Part shown: piece by piece, positions 50,421 through 62,429 of the stretch
Layout: the number at the start of each line of letters is the position of its first letter
How positions within the stretch are numbered: position 1 is the stretch's first letter
NCBI GenBank assembly: GCA_013399305.1
Contig: VXAI01000115.1
Span: 970,120-1,034,119, forward strand
Source of the DNA: Rostratula benghalensis
Taxonomy: Eukaryota > Chordata > Aves > Charadriiformes > Rostratulidae
Reading direction: 5' to 3'
DNA: 64,000 nt
Notes under the pieces: model-generated
Told to the model about the DNA's origin: nothing
Database searches by the model: none
The model's input: only the letters and a program-made list of their open reading frames with translations
Position numbers and translations under genes: made by a program

Positions 50421-52630
50421 CAGACAGCCGCATCACAGAAACCACTGAGCGTTGCATGGGGAAGGAGACCGAGTTTCCCCTCTCCTGCCCAGAAGCCCCT
50501 TCCTGCCGAGCACATCCGTGTTGTACCTGACAAGCGGACAAACAGACATTTCCCACTATCAATTAGCTACTTCTCTGAAGTTCACTTTTAGGAGAGAGGA
50601 AGAAAAAAAAAAAAGTCTGGAGCCTCATGATAAACCCAGGGGATTAATAAAGACAGCTTGGTTTACAGGATAAAGTAGAGCCTTTATCACCTGCAGTTCA
50701 ATCTACCGCCTTAAAAATACATGAAATCACAGGACCGGCTTCAACACCACATGAAATAAAAAGCAAAAATAAAGTCTGTATTTGGGGAAGTATTTCTAAA
50801 AGATAAAGAAAGAAGGATACCCAAGACTGAAGGTCACGCTAGGCATTTCTCCCACCCAGGAAAGCTTAAAGTACTGAACATAGTGCTGTAGTTAACAGAG
50901 AGAATAATAGTTGTCAGAGATTTCTTTAAGAACATAGAAGAAGGACAGGGATGGGTCCAGGAGAGAATCTCAGCTTCACAGATGTGAAGGGAGTTAACAA
51001 GCTTTCAAATTATCTTCAGTTTGCCTGCCACTTTGGACACTTTAATTTTTCCCTAAAACTTAAAGCCTCCTTCTAAGCTTCCGATTTCTTCAGGGTACAA
51101 TTTATCACAATCTTATTTTATTTTGGAATGCACTAAAGCATCGAGGCCAAAAGGGAAGATGAGCTCCATTTAATCCTTCTGTTGCACTGCAGCAACAGCA
51201 AGGAAGCAGGGAGGTGTAAGTTTACGAGAAAGGCAGAGGAAGAAATGGGAACAGAGTAATCTCATTGCAACTGGGTCTGAAGAACCTGAAAAGGCAATAA
51301 TAAGCTTCCAGAGCACAGCTGTCTGGTTGTAGAACAGAAAAGCACTTCCAACCTCAACTTGACATCATTTGGCATCTCCTTAACTGGCAGGGTGAAGAAC
51401 ACGCTGTTATTTTACATGGCTATGAAGTACATGCCACAAGAGATTTTAGCTGCAATGAGGGCCAAGTACAGACATCAAAGGCTAGCATTTGGATGCAAAG
51501 AAGTGAGAAACACGCTTTATTTCTCATAATGAGAAACGAGACTTACGCTTTATCAAACCCTAACTTCTAATAGGAATTACATAACGAAAAGCTCCGCTCC
51601 TCTTCTCTCTGCTGACTGCCAAATAGCTATCAAATATTAAAGAGACCAGCAAGAGCCCTGAAAGAGGGTTTGTATGGTCACAGTGCGGCAGCCTCCACAT
51701 GCACGTGTGTGTGCATGTGCCTCTGCCTACATGAGCAAGAGAGTCTTCATAAGAGGTTGGATCTTGAAGGCCAGTGAATAAATTTATAAACTGCCCCCCT
51801 GTCTGTTGTACTCCCACCATTTCCAGTTGTCCAAGGAGGCAGGCATCCCAGAAAGGCCAGGAAAGAAGGAATTGGAAAGAATTGGGTTGAGTGCTGTTTG
51901 CAGCCACTCTGCACATGAAGTTAATGTGCTGCCAGTGATGGGCTGTTAATAAGCCCAAGCCCCTATGTCCCACAAGCATTGTGGCCCATTGAGGATAGTA
52001 ACTGTACCTATCATCTCAATAGCAAGTACTTTTTGAAATCCAGTTATGGAATAATGCAAAATTCTCAGATGTGATTAAAGTAAATCTTGCAGGTTTAAAC
52101 TAACTGCTGGGTTTTTTTCCTAGAGAGGGAAAAAAGGAGGTTGATGGTTGGATTTTCCATACTTGGAGTTGTCAGTATTGAGGCTGTGTCTAGAAGGCCC
52201 AAATCAAACATTGGGAAGGAGATGAAACATGGGGGAAAAACTCTGTTGGGCATCTTCAAGACTAACCTTCAGTTTAAATATAGCTTCTCGTAGTGCTGAG
52301 TTAGCCAGGGAGGTAAAGCCTCCTGACAGTGAATGAGACTTTTCAAGTGGATCAAAGACCTGGAAGGCAAAGAGGAGTGGGATGTTTCCACTGACTTCCA
52401 GGTGGTTTTGTAATAAGGCGAAGTATAATTTGATTCCTTTTGTACTCTCTGCTGACATAGCCATTTTCACAGAGGGAATAGAAACAACTTCAGGACTTGT
52501 GGAGAGCAAGACAGAACTGCTGACTGCTTGATTTCAATCAGTTCACCAATCAGTATAGCCTAGTCAAAAACCACACTGGACAGGTATATAAAGAAAGGCA
52601 CTACAATCAGTCCTACTTTTGAATTTTTTC
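50421..52630. other. Non-coding stretch, nothing recognised
   Basis: Unique sequence. A 139-codon minus frame (51560-51979) and a 101-codon minus frame (52204-52509) have no recognisable domains and lie among ordinary non-coding sequence. A12 runs near 50605. Confidence 0.66.
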
Positions 52631-52671
52631 AAAGAAAAGAGAAAAGAAAAAGAAAAGTAAGGGGGAAAAGG
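52631..52671. repeat. Purine-rich low-complexity tract
   Basis: AAAGAAAAGAGAAAAGAAAA-type sequence followed by GGGGGAAAAGG, interrupted by a single T at 52658. Confidence 0.88.
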
Positions 52672-52737
52672 TGAAATTCAAATGTGCAAAAATGTTTCTC
52701 CAATATGAACAGCATAATAAAAAATTAGGGAGTTGAA

Positions 52738-52804
52738 TTCAGATCTGAAATTAAATTCAGATCTCAACTTGAACAATGTCACTGTTGCGTAAGTTGAGAT
52801 CTGA
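52738..52804. repeat. Nested palindrome and hairpin cluster built on CAGATCT
   Basis: TTCAGATCTGAA at 52738-52749 is a perfect 12-bp palindrome. Immediately after, TCAGATCTCAACTT (52757-52770) and AAGTTGAGATCTGA (52791-52804) form a perfect 14-bp stem around a 20-nt loop. Inside the loop AACA (52772-52775) can pair with TGTT (52783-52786). AGATCT therefore occurs three times in 65 bp. The structure is clear, but no known family or function is assigned. Confidence 0.8.
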
Positions 52805-53949
52805 GAGTGAAACATGTTACTATAGGCTCTATCTATAAGGCACTTCTCTCAAAATTCAGGACATTTTCATCTGAGGTTATTGTCCTCTGGGTGGAACTGA
52901 GAAAACCAGAAAAGATTTATCACAAAACGTACATTAAATTGTACCTGGTTTGACAAAATATAGACACATATTGAGTAACTCAGAATTAGGTACATGTAAA
53001 TGTTGGAATTTCCATTTAAGTAAGGTTGATAATATTATTGTGGAAGGACCTTATTTTGTTTATATACTGTGGAGTATCCTGTGTGTGTGAAGTTTCTTAA
53101 TTTACCCAGAAGCCTTTGCAGCATTCACAGTTGCAAATGAATCTCTTAAACCCTGCCTAGATTCAAATACTATCAAGAACAAGACATTAATCTCTTATTT
53201 GTCAATTTCACCAACAATTTGGTGGGGAGCACTTCAAGAACAAGAAAAAGGAGGCAGTCCCATATTCACATTTTAAAGTTAATCAAAACTGAGACCTTAA
53301 CCAGGTGCTTATGTGACTCCCAAGAACCACAGCCAGTGAGAAAAAGTATGCAAATGTGTTCATTCGCCTCTGGAAGGTAATTAATGAATTAAAAAAAACT
53401 CAGTCAATTGAAGGCAGCAATGTTTTTGATAAAAGGTGAAATTATCCCACGAGAGTCTCTCCCACATGCTTAGCAATGTCTGGCATAGGTTTTTGCCATT
53501 CAGATGAAGCTTCTCTCTAACTGCCCATTTCGCTCTATTGTCTGAAACCCAAAGGCAGGCATTGAAAACTGCCCATCACATTATCTCCTTTTGAGGCAGT
53601 CAGGTCCCAGAATATACTCTCTTTATGTAAAAATTAGTTTCTTCCCAGGTTTTTCTACCACACGCACGCAACGGGACCTACCAAGAGGGACCTCAGCCTA
53701 GACTGCTGGGACGAAGGGAGATGGCTCCACAGATGTCAAGGCCCCACAGGACAGAGAGCAGCACAGCCCATGGCCAAGACCATGCCAGGCACAACAGCTC
53801 CCACTTCCACAGCCTCCTCCTTAGAGATCCACACCTGACCCTAAGACGATGCCCAGCATCCACTCTGAAGCAAACCATGCAGTTTGTCAAGGAATACCTC
53901 TTCAGTGTATTAGTTTAACTTATATTAAACTAACACTCCAAAGATGTAA
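52805..53949. other. Non-coding stretch, nothing recognised
   Basis: Unique sequence. A moderately G+C-rich patch at 53660-53880 has complementary open frames on both strands (minus 53693-53890, plus 53721-53918) without recognisable domains. An octamer ATGCAAAT lies at 53348-53355. Confidence 0.65.
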
Positions 53950-54115
53950 GTTCAAGGATTAATGCCACATTTACATAAACAGTAACAAGCCTTTTGCACC
54001 AACCTGCAGCTAGGTTTAATTTGTCAGTGCTTGCCATGAATAAATGCACTTTAATACTAACTGCTGGCAGCACAGCTACATTCACTGTTTTACATTTCAG
54101 CCAATGTTAGTCCTT
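53950..54115. promoter_or_regulatory. Weak candidate conserved non-coding element
   Basis: Contains AGGTTTAATTTGTCAGTGC, GAATAAATGCACTTTAATAC and CTGCTGGCAGCACAGC in non-repetitive sequence. Support is only motif density. Confidence 0.18.
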
Positions 54116-55134
54116 TCATCAAGAAGTTCAGTATAGTAATGCTTTTTTTCCCCAAAAAAATCATCTGTGTCTTTGGGATTTCTTTGGACTGGTTTTCAAT
54201 AGAAATAAGCTGTACTATGAATGGGCTATTAAAGGCCAGACTGGTGACAGAGCGAACTCTCCCTTGTAGGTTTATAGTCAACAGGCACCAATAAAAAGAG
54301 CACAAAGAAATTTATTTTTTTTTTAACTACCACTTAAAAGAACCAACTATTCCCTGAAGCTCAGGTATTGGACTTAAATGAGCCAAATAAAAAGAAAACT
54401 CAATTGATAACAATGCAGTGACTGACAGCAGGCAACTCCACATTAAGTGACACACCAGGGCTCTGATTTTCTGCAAAGGTCTACAGAGGATTCCCACATT
54501 GCTTTGACCTTCATGTGTTCAAGGGTGCCCTGCTCAACAGCAAGACATACTATTGCTGTAGTTTCTTATGTCTTCCTGGAATATGATCAAAGATCCAACA
54601 AGTCATTTTTGTAGTCCCACACAATCGCAGTCTGAATATCAACTTTTCTTTCAAGCACAACTGTTAGTACTTGATTGTTTTCAACAGTGCATTAAAAGCC
54701 AGCTGGAGCAGGAAGGAAGGATAGTGCAGAGGATATACATATTTTTTACTCCAGACATGTTAAACCCACAGCCCTATTATGCCTAGCACTTCAGAGACAT
54801 TAAGTAAACCTTTGTTGAACATCTATCTTAAAAACTGTCAGTTATGCTTCATTTGTACTACCCCTCTTTAGTTCCAGGTGGTGAAGTATGTTGTTTCCCG
54901 TAATGTTGCAAAAAAATTAGTAGACCCCCTAATTACTCATCATGGCTGCAGGGCACAGAGCACAGGCCAAGCTGCAGCACTGGAGGTCACCATCCAATTG
55001 CTTTCCTGCCATCGGTGCTCTGTCTCTAATTGTCCCCATTCCCTCCCTCTCTTTATCGCTTTCATTATTTTCTCTAGAAATTTTTTTTTTCCGAACTCAT
55101 TGCTTCTCCTTTACCCCCACACAGCTATTGTAGG
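54116..55134. other. Non-coding stretch, nothing recognised
   Basis: Unique sequence with T-runs near 54309 and 55080. Two overlapping plus frames (54878-55141 and 54942-55133) have no domains. Confidence 0.66.
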
Positions 55135-55300
55135 AGCTTGAGCTGATATCTGGGTTTAATTAACCATACTTGTATAATGTAGCAATACAATTTCGATATG
55201 ACTGCTATGTTAGGAATAGTGGAGTAATATAATGGTCTAGTGAAGCGTAGCACTGTCTGTTAAATTGAAGGTGCATCATCTCTTAAAACACGGCAAGCAA
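55135..55300. promoter_or_regulatory. Weak candidate conserved non-coding element
   Basis: Contains GGTTTAATTAACCATAC (GGTTTAATTAACC is an almost perfect palindrome), TTTCGATATGAC, GAAGCGTAGC and ACACGGC. Non-repetitive, with three retained CpGs. Confidence 0.2.
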
Positions 55301-55439
55301 AGCCACCCACATACTTCACCCTTATTCAATTTCACTCTCAAATAGTTTTTTGAAAAGAAAAACTATATCTTGTAAAAACATACGGTGTCCTGAAACTAAA
55401 TGCATATTGGTTTATCATGAAAAAATGTCCTGCTGTCCC

Positions 55440-55770
55440 TATCTGGAAACATTATCCACTCAGCACTGGATATGTACTGGGAGAAAAGACTGCAGCAAGG
55501 AAATCCATTTGACAAGCTTGGTGTGAGAAACGTTGACGCTCATGTTGATGGTCACCCGTTGTTTGATAACTCTGAATGCTTTATCATTTTGCTCATTTTC
55601 ATGTTCACTAATGTGCCACACACACACGTACAAGGGAAAATATACTTGAGATGTTTCAACTACTCTGTGATCAATATGTTTCCAAACATTTCTCTGTCCA
55701 AATACACAGGTAACGTTTTTGCTGCCATAGCCAAGAGAAAAATCACACCACTAAAGCTGCATGCATAGAT
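55440..55770. promoter_or_regulatory. Weak candidate conserved non-coding element
   Basis: Contains GAAACGTTGACGCTCATG and GTCACCCGTTG within 45 bp, plus a 98-codon plus frame (55472-55768) without recognisable domains. The retained CpGs and ordinary complexity make a regulatory block possible. Confidence 0.17.
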
Positions 55771-58740
55771 GAAGTCAGGATGACAAGGGAAAGATTATAT
55801 TTAGGCAAATTTTGTTTAGACCTAGTTAGGGATATTTAAAATCTTCAGGGATATGAGTGCTGAAGCCAACTTTGTAACAAAAGTTCCTGCCCTTGCTTGC
55901 AGTAAGATCCACACCATGCTGTTGGGAAGACCGCCTTTTCATGAAAACAGGTAGCATCTATCTTTCCTCCCTTTCCTCCTAAAGCAAAACCTGTGGGTTT
56001 GGTGTTTTCCACAAGAGCTCCACATTTAGGGTATTTAGTCAGAACAGGAGCAGCCAGGCACAGCTGCCTGGTCCTCCCAATTCAACCTGAGCACTTGAGC
56101 ACTGGTCCTTCAAGGCTGAGGAAAGGGTCCTAAACATTATATCGTGCCAGCAGTTTCCCAAAATGGTTTTGTCCAAACTGTTCCATTTTCTGTGAAACAC
56201 AATGTTAGCTGTGCCAAGGAGAGTCCAGCACTGCGGTGTCTAGACAGGACCCAGACAAGAGCCTGGGAGACCAGGGCCCATGGCCCTGATGAGCTGAATA
56301 CAATACTCCACTGAATGCTGTGGGAGAGCTGTAGCAGGAGACATCGAAGGACATTAGCATGTTGATCATGGGGAGTGGGTGGAAGAGGCTTGTATCTCTA
56401 GTCCAGATCAACACAGATCTCCTGATCACAATAATCTGACATTCACTTCCAATTCCCTTCATCATTTTCCCAAACTAGTCAAATAAGATGTTTCCTTTAA
56501 CCATGCTGTTACATCAGTGACAGGTCTCAGGACCTACCTGGGCATGTCAGCCAACAATGGTTGTTATAAGCAGGCATATTGTACCCTGTCACACAGACCA
56601 ACACTGACAGAGACCTTCAAGACTCAACTCATTCCCAAAAGGTTTTAATATCTAGCTGTGCATCACCTGGGAAGCCAATTGAAGGGCATCTGGACACAGA
56701 GATTAAGGAATGAAGACATTAAAAAGAGGGTGAAAAGCGAGTCTTTCTAATCTCATCCATCAGTCCATGGCACATCTTTTCCACCCTCCAGCAGGTGGTC
56801 CTGGATGCTGCTGCCTTTCTCTGTGACTGCTCCCTTAGCATTATTTCAGTGAAGTTTCCCCTCTATTTGCAGTAAGATCTTTCAGTGGCTGACAACAGGA
56901 CAGTGGCAGAGACAGGACTTCGAGTTGGGAACATCAAAGACTCCACTGGCCATTCTGGACAACAGGGACTTCCAGTACTCACCTCTCTTTTATTCAGGAG
57001 CTTAACAAGCCAGTCTGGCTGCAAGGCCATCCTAAAAAAAGGTTTGATGCAACACTGAGAGGCCGGGGGGGAAATGTTTTGCTTTTCCCTTGCTCAACTG
57101 TATAACAGTAATGACATACACAACAATTAAGCCAGTTTGGTCAGATGGCCACCTGGATTACAGAACATCCCAGAAAGCACCTGGATGGCATGGGTCCGGG
57201 TGCTCTAACATGGATAATGAAGCACTTGGCAAGACACTTAACAAGGAGCAGGGCTGTGGTGCAGCTGGGCTGACACTTGCATTTCAAATATTGAGTAATT
57301 GGTAAATACCCTTTGATTTTATATATGAAATATTTAAATTCAGGGATGCCTGGGTTTGCCACTGTTATGCTTTATGGCCCATCAGCAGCTGTGCCACGGA
57401 CTCCTGTATGTTCCAGCCTGAGAGAGAAGGAACACACTTTCAAGGCTGTCTGGCCACTTGTCCTTCCTTTGGGAAGCTGGGACTTCTCCCAGTGCCAGGG
57501 TGGCTTATACAGGATCATGCAGGAAGGACAAGACAGCAGTGATCACGCAGTATAGTCAATCCAAAAGCACTTAATAAAGCCTAAGAGCCATCTAAATCCA
57601 GCCTGCTGCATTTCGCCACTTAAAGTCAACACTCAAAGGCAAAACCTCTCCAAACACAGGACTCTCCACATTGCAGATGAACATCCCATTAGTTTCATTA
57701 GGGCAGCTGGTAGCCAGGATGGGATTTGCCAAGCCACAAACCCTGTAGCTGCCAGCACAGCTTTATCTGTTCAGGACACAGGCACCTTTGCTCTGAAATG
57801 TTAGCAGAATACGATGGAAGAGCAAAATCCAGTATTGAAGTACCCCATAATTTCTCTTATCATTGGAAATCTTTGCCTGCAAACCAGCTTCCTTTTTTTT
57901 TTTTTTTCCCGCTGGGAAGGTTTTAGAAAGACCTTTCATCAACCTGAATGTTTTTTCTGGTTTCAGTTTTTTTCTGTCAAGCAAAATCCCTACTATTAAG
58001 AATCTGTGTTCCTCTATTATATTTCTCCACAAGCTACTACACAGCAGTAGCCTTTATTATAGATAAGAGGCCAAACCATGCCTAGAGTTGAAGCAGCATA
58101 AGTACAGAGTGGATTAATTCTGCTTCAGCAACTGAAGTTTGCCTGGATTTACAGGGATGAGGGAGAACAGGCTCTTGCCTGTTTCTGCTCGTCTATTGAG
58201 GGAATTGCATAGGGAAGCTTGACCATTAGGTGCCTGAGGAAAAAATACATGTTAGCACCCGATTCAGAAATAGTCGTCATCATTGCAATATGGCTCAATA
58301 AAAGAGTAATTTGGGGAACATAAGACATTCCATTTTGTATTTTGTGGACAATAACACCCAGTTTTCATGTTCTGATTTATGGGTTTGCTTCAAGGTATTC
58401 AGTGCTAGCTCTATACAGCCCAGTTAAACATGATTTATACTATTCTGGAAACCCAAAAAGGATTCAAAATAGACAACTGAGGATTCTTTTCACACCAGGA
58501 AATTCTCATTTGGCACAGGACCAACATGGCCAGCTGTACGCAGTGTATGGGACCTGTCAGGGATACTGCTGAGCAAAAAAGGCATGATCAGACTGCAAAT
58601 TACAGCAGCCAAGTTGTTGTTTTTTAAGGTTCCTGCCTCCATCTCAGATATCTTCGGGTCTTGCACTGGCTGGTGCTGGTGAAGTGCAATTGCCTTGGAA
58701 GAGAATTTGATGAAGGAGGCAACCACAGCCCATGATTTTA
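55771..58740. other. Long non-coding stretch with T15 tract
   Basis: Unique sequence. A T15 run lies at 57893-57907 and generates spurious poly-Phe/Lys frames on both strands. No gene, RNA gene or transposon is recognised. Confidence 0.68.
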
Positions 58741-58990
58741 TGTGATAAATTAAATATGGCAAAACATGCTTTCCACAGAGGCGCACGGAAAGCTGGGCCC
58801 AGAAGGCACCGCTCTACCAAACTAACAAGCTTCTCCCTGGGATGTGGTCAGAACTGGGGCCAAGCTGCCCTTGTGCCAGTCGAGCTTCCTCCAACAGCAG
58901 GTTTGGCAGCACAGCCATGCCCACGCCGGGAGCTCCGGCTGGCAGAGCCCTGCCAGCCACAAATCATACCTTATCAAGGCTCAGCTCAAC
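58741..58990. other. G+C- and CpG-retaining patch
   Basis: About eight CpGs in 200 bp (GGCGCACGG, CACCGCTC, GTCGAGC, CACGCCGGGAGCTCCGG). A 108-codon plus frame (58732-59058) is open but has no recognisable domain. It is too small for a CpG island. It may be an unrecognised regulatory patch or an old insertion. Confidence 0.25.
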
Positions 58991-59403
58991 TAAGTTATGC
59001 TGGCAAGAAGTCCCAGGGTAGAGAGGGGCCAAGTCTCATTAGAGAGCTGGGCTATTAGATTGTACATCTCAGTGATTAAAATTGTTAAAACTTGTGAGCT
59101 GACTAGACCTTGCAAACTGTGAGCAATGAAGTACACCTCATGCCATACACTGAAACTTAGCCTGTTCTTAAAAGAAGCACAGTCCTGCACATCACAGGAA
59201 GAGTTCTGCTACCTTTACGGGAAATACAACCCCAATGGGAATATGGCTCATCAAGGGGCTGGGGATGTGAAGCACCCAAACTACCACTGCTCTGTATCAC
59301 CACAGGATGGCTTTGCTCCAATTTTCAGGTATTTCTATCTTCATTTTCTTGCAAAAGCAGATGCTTTCCACATAAATGCTTTGGCCAAAATCCCAGTGTT
59401 TTC

Positions 59404-59421
59404 AAAAAAAAAAAAAAAAAA
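59404..59421. repeat. A18 homopolymer
   Basis: An uninterrupted A18 run. No polyadenylation signal or recognisable retrocopy lies upstream, so it is not called a retrotransposon tail. Confidence 0.95.
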
Positions 59422-59667
59422 GAAATCCTTTGAAGGAATTTTTTCAGCATTTTTCATAAAGCTCACTCATTCAACTTGCAACACAAGACTGTAAAGCGAT
59501 GCCCAACTGTCAACCATGTGCTTCCTTAGATTAGAGATCATTTTGACCAGAGATAAAAGTGAACTAGCCCAGTTAACTCAGCAATTTTGAATAGGCATGT
59601 GGATAAAAGAAGCCTAAATTAAACTGTTACACATTTACTCCAACCCCTCCTCTACCTGAACATATAG

Positions 59668-60291
59668 ATGTCAAACATCTTCTGTTTCTTGCACTCTCCC
59701 ACTACTTTCTTTGCAGTGAGTAGATCTTCCATATGCTTGCTTTGCTGTAATTCAGCATTGCTTGGTTATATTTTTAAAAGCAGACCAGGGGATGAGGCCA
59801 AGTGCCAGGTACTGATGGCTCACCCCGCTTTGTTGTTCACCCACTGCCTGCTCTGTTTTGGTGACTTCAAGATAGTTTCTGGATACGGTCCTGGGATATG
59901 TCACTGCATCTCCCAACATGGCATGGTGAAGACTGCCCCAGGTTTGTCTGCATCCTCCTTACAGCATTCTCCCACTAACGTTATATCAGCACATCATTGT
60001 GAGTGTCCTCAAATGGTACACGTGCTCTCCTCCCATGGTCCCAAGGAACTGAACGTAGGTCCTCCATTTCACGTTACCAAAACACTACCCCGGTGCTCCC
60101 AGAAATCTGGAACTAATAATAATGTCTTAGAACCACCAAAGACCATGTGGGGCTTCAAAGAGACTGGGCACGGTGGTGCAGATGTGGCCAGTCTGCTCCT
60201 GAAGGGCTCCTTAGGCTTGGGGCTAAGGGGCAGTAAGCACATACTAAAATGGAGGCATTTAGTTTATACAGATGTTACCACTGGTCTATAG
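59668..60291 (+). other. 207-codon open reading frame of unknown status, probably fortuitous
   Basis: This is the longest open frame in the window. It opens with ATG directly after an in-frame TAG (59665-59667) and closes at TAG 60289-60291, so it fills the whole stop-to-stop interval. The predicted protein is Cys-, His- and Ser-rich (for example CLLCC, CHCISQHG and HHCECPQM) with no domain, signal peptide or repeat that I recognise. The -3 base before ATG is T, a weak vertebrate start context. No flanking promoter, splice or polyadenylation structure could be supported. By rough estimate, an open frame this long is somewhat unexpected by chance in 64 kb, but locally higher G+C makes it less so. 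Confidence 0.12.
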
Positions 60292-61989
60292 AGCTGAGCA
60301 TCCCCAAGTAATTGCCCCAGCACTGCCTCACCTGGCTGAACATTTGCATCTGGACAGACCTGCAAACCTGCTTATCTAGCAGTATTTCTGTCAATGGAGG
60401 CAGCTCTTCTGTGAGCACAGAGATGTCACAGTCTGAGAACACACTGTGGCTTCTGCATAAATTCTTCGTAAAACCTACCCCTTTTTATCCACACTTGCTT
60501 TTTCAGTCATGGGGTTTTTAACATACTAAAGATTATCATACTAATTAGAAATCATGCATGAAAGGCAGCATGAGATATCAAGAACAAAAAATTATATGTT
60601 CTAGATCTTGTATTAGATTTAATTCAAAAAGGTTCTGTAGGTCATGGCGTGTGTTCTGCAAAAATAATGACATCATATACAAATGATATTCTGAGAAACA
60701 AGAATGCATTAAGTAACTTAAAAACTGTTGTACAGGAAATATATAGTTAGAGCCTGCCATCTCCTAATTGTATTTTCAAAACAACCTCCTTTTTTAACAA
60801 ACATGTTTAATTTTAATCTTGTGTTGTTGCTAGTGTTGTCTGCTATTCCCATAGCAATAAAAACCAATTGTAACCAGTGCATTTGTTTGTTAAAAATAAC
60901 CAGCTACTTCAGCAAGTTATTCTTGTTTCAGTTTTTTTTAAACGTCTGCATTAATGTCCATTAAGATACCAGCTAGCTCAAACAGATTGACATGGTCAAG
61001 AAATGTCCTTAAAATTAAGTTTTTTATTGATCTCAAAGTTGTTTTTAAAAAGCTATATATTAATGGGTGACAGTTTAAAAGACTATTTATACCCATATTT
61101 CTGTAGGTTTTGTGCATGACTGAGGAAAGGAAGAGACAACAAAGACTCAATATTTTTCTCTTCAAAACTAAAAGTCATCTCCATTACACAATAATATTTT
61201 GTAAAATTCAACTATTTAAAACAAACAGTTCGGCACACATGAGTTTTTGAAGATTTGCAGAAAACTCATCACATTTACAGTACATCCAACTTCATGCTTT
61301 ATTTGTGTGACCTCAGTTTTCATAAAGTGTGAAAATGGACCTCCAACGTGAAATCTATTTGGCATTTTAGCCTTTCAGCTGCAATAATGCTACTGAATAA
61401 AGAATGTAAATTGCTTCCCCCCTTTCATTCTCCTAATGATCATTGTGCAGCTCAGTACTGATAGCATATTATTAATACCCATTTGAACTAATGTTTTTAT
61501 CTATGCATAAATACCAGAATGTATTACCACTTTTTTCCCCATCATGCAGAGGCAGGTTGAAGTCATGTGCTGAAACTCAGGTTCAAAATGCCTCCATGGA
61601 GGTGGATCCACACACAGACCATGACTGAAGGAGACACCTGTGTGGGTGAAAACTGCTCCTATTGGCTTTCACCTTCTATCAGCACTTATGTCTCTATGAA
61701 AGAAGTTAAATAAAATGCCATAAGGAGAAGAAAATTGAAGGTCAACAGCAGTGCTGATGGGAACCAAGAGCCAAACCCTGCTTGGGGATGAGACTAGTAT
61801 CCGTGGAATTTTATGCTGGAGAGGAGGCAGCAATGAGGGAAGTATCTGGGCTCCTGCAGCATGGCTCAAAACCTTGAGAACTTCACCTTCAGAGGGCTGT
61901 GAGCCAGTTCCTCATGAAGAAGCAGGGAGGACTGGTACAGAAGTGTTGTCACTGCTTAAAAGAATGCACAACCTGTTTTTACCACTTTT
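60292..61989. other. Non-coding stretch, nothing recognised
   Basis: Markedly A+T-rich from about 60530 to 61550. Two adjacent perfect palindromes, CCTCCATGGAGG (61591-61602) and TGGATCCA (61603-61610), lie near the right end. No gene is seen. Confidence 0.66.
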
Positions 61990-62264
61990 TAATAGGGCCT
62001 GTAATGACAGGACAAGTTTTAATAGGACATGGTTTTAAACTAAAGGAGACTAGATATAAGGAAGATTTTTTTCACAATGAGGGTGGTGAAACACTACCAC
62101 AGAGTGGTGGTAGATGCCCCATCCCTAGAAACTTTCAAGGTCAGGTTGACAGATGCTCTGAGCAACCTGATCGAGTTGAAGATGTGCCTGCTCATTGCAG
62201 AGAGGGTTGGACTAGATGACCTTTAAAGGTGCCTTCTAATCCAAACCATTCTAAGATTGTATGA
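61990..62264 (+). mobile_element. CR1 LINE 3' end (non-coding tail)
   Basis: The sequence follows the 3' end of CR1. It runs through GGGCCTGTAATGACAGGACA, ATGGTTTTAAACTAAA, AGATATAAGGAAGA and GAGGGTGGTGAAACACT, then GATGCCCCATCCCTAGAAAC and GAGCAACCTGATC, then GTTGGACTAGATGACCTTTA. It ends CCATTCTAAGATTGTATGA, two decayed copies of the CR1 terminal repeat ATTCTATGA. It is 5'-truncated as most CR1 copies are and has no poly-A tail, also typical of CR1. It cannot encode protein. The divergence suggests an old, inactive insertion. Confidence 0.95.
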
Positions 62265-62429
62265 AAGGCCATTGTTGCTGAAAAAGGGTCATATTCAGCA
62301 AGTGGATCTGCGCCACGGCATCCCATGAAGCACGCTGCACTGTCCTCTCCATTCTGGCAAAGAGAGTATCCACCAAAGTGGGTTTCAAGCACAAAGTCCT
62401 CTCAGAAAACAGCTTTAATTGTGGGCATT
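62265..62429. other. Short spacer after the CR1 copy
   Basis: Unique sequence with overlapping minus-strand frames (62192-62392 and 62251-62478) that run into the CR1 tail and are not gene-like. Confidence 0.6.

Noticed and set aside
51560..51979. 139-codon minus-strand open frame
   Set aside because: No recognisable domain, no supporting context, and of a length expected occasionally by chance.
11803..53355. Scattered octamer words (11803, 32278, 35047, 46062, 48088, 53348) as an enriched signal
   Set aside because: About six in 64 kb on both strands is not far above chance for an A+T-rich genome. Only the 32278 arrangement seemed worth a note.
56788..56801. CTCF-like word CCAGCAGGTGGTCC
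   Set aside because: It differs from the core consensus at the critical GGC position, and one near-match in 64 kb is expected by chance.
59404..59421. A18 run as a processed-pseudogene tail
   Set aside because: No polyadenylation signal, coding-like sequence or target duplication lies upstream.
60163..60180. Alu-like phrase ACTGGGCACGGTGGTGCA
   Set aside because: The similarity to the primate Alu head is limited to this phrase. No B box, A-rich linker or further Alu sequence follows, and CR1 elements indicate a sauropsid genome.
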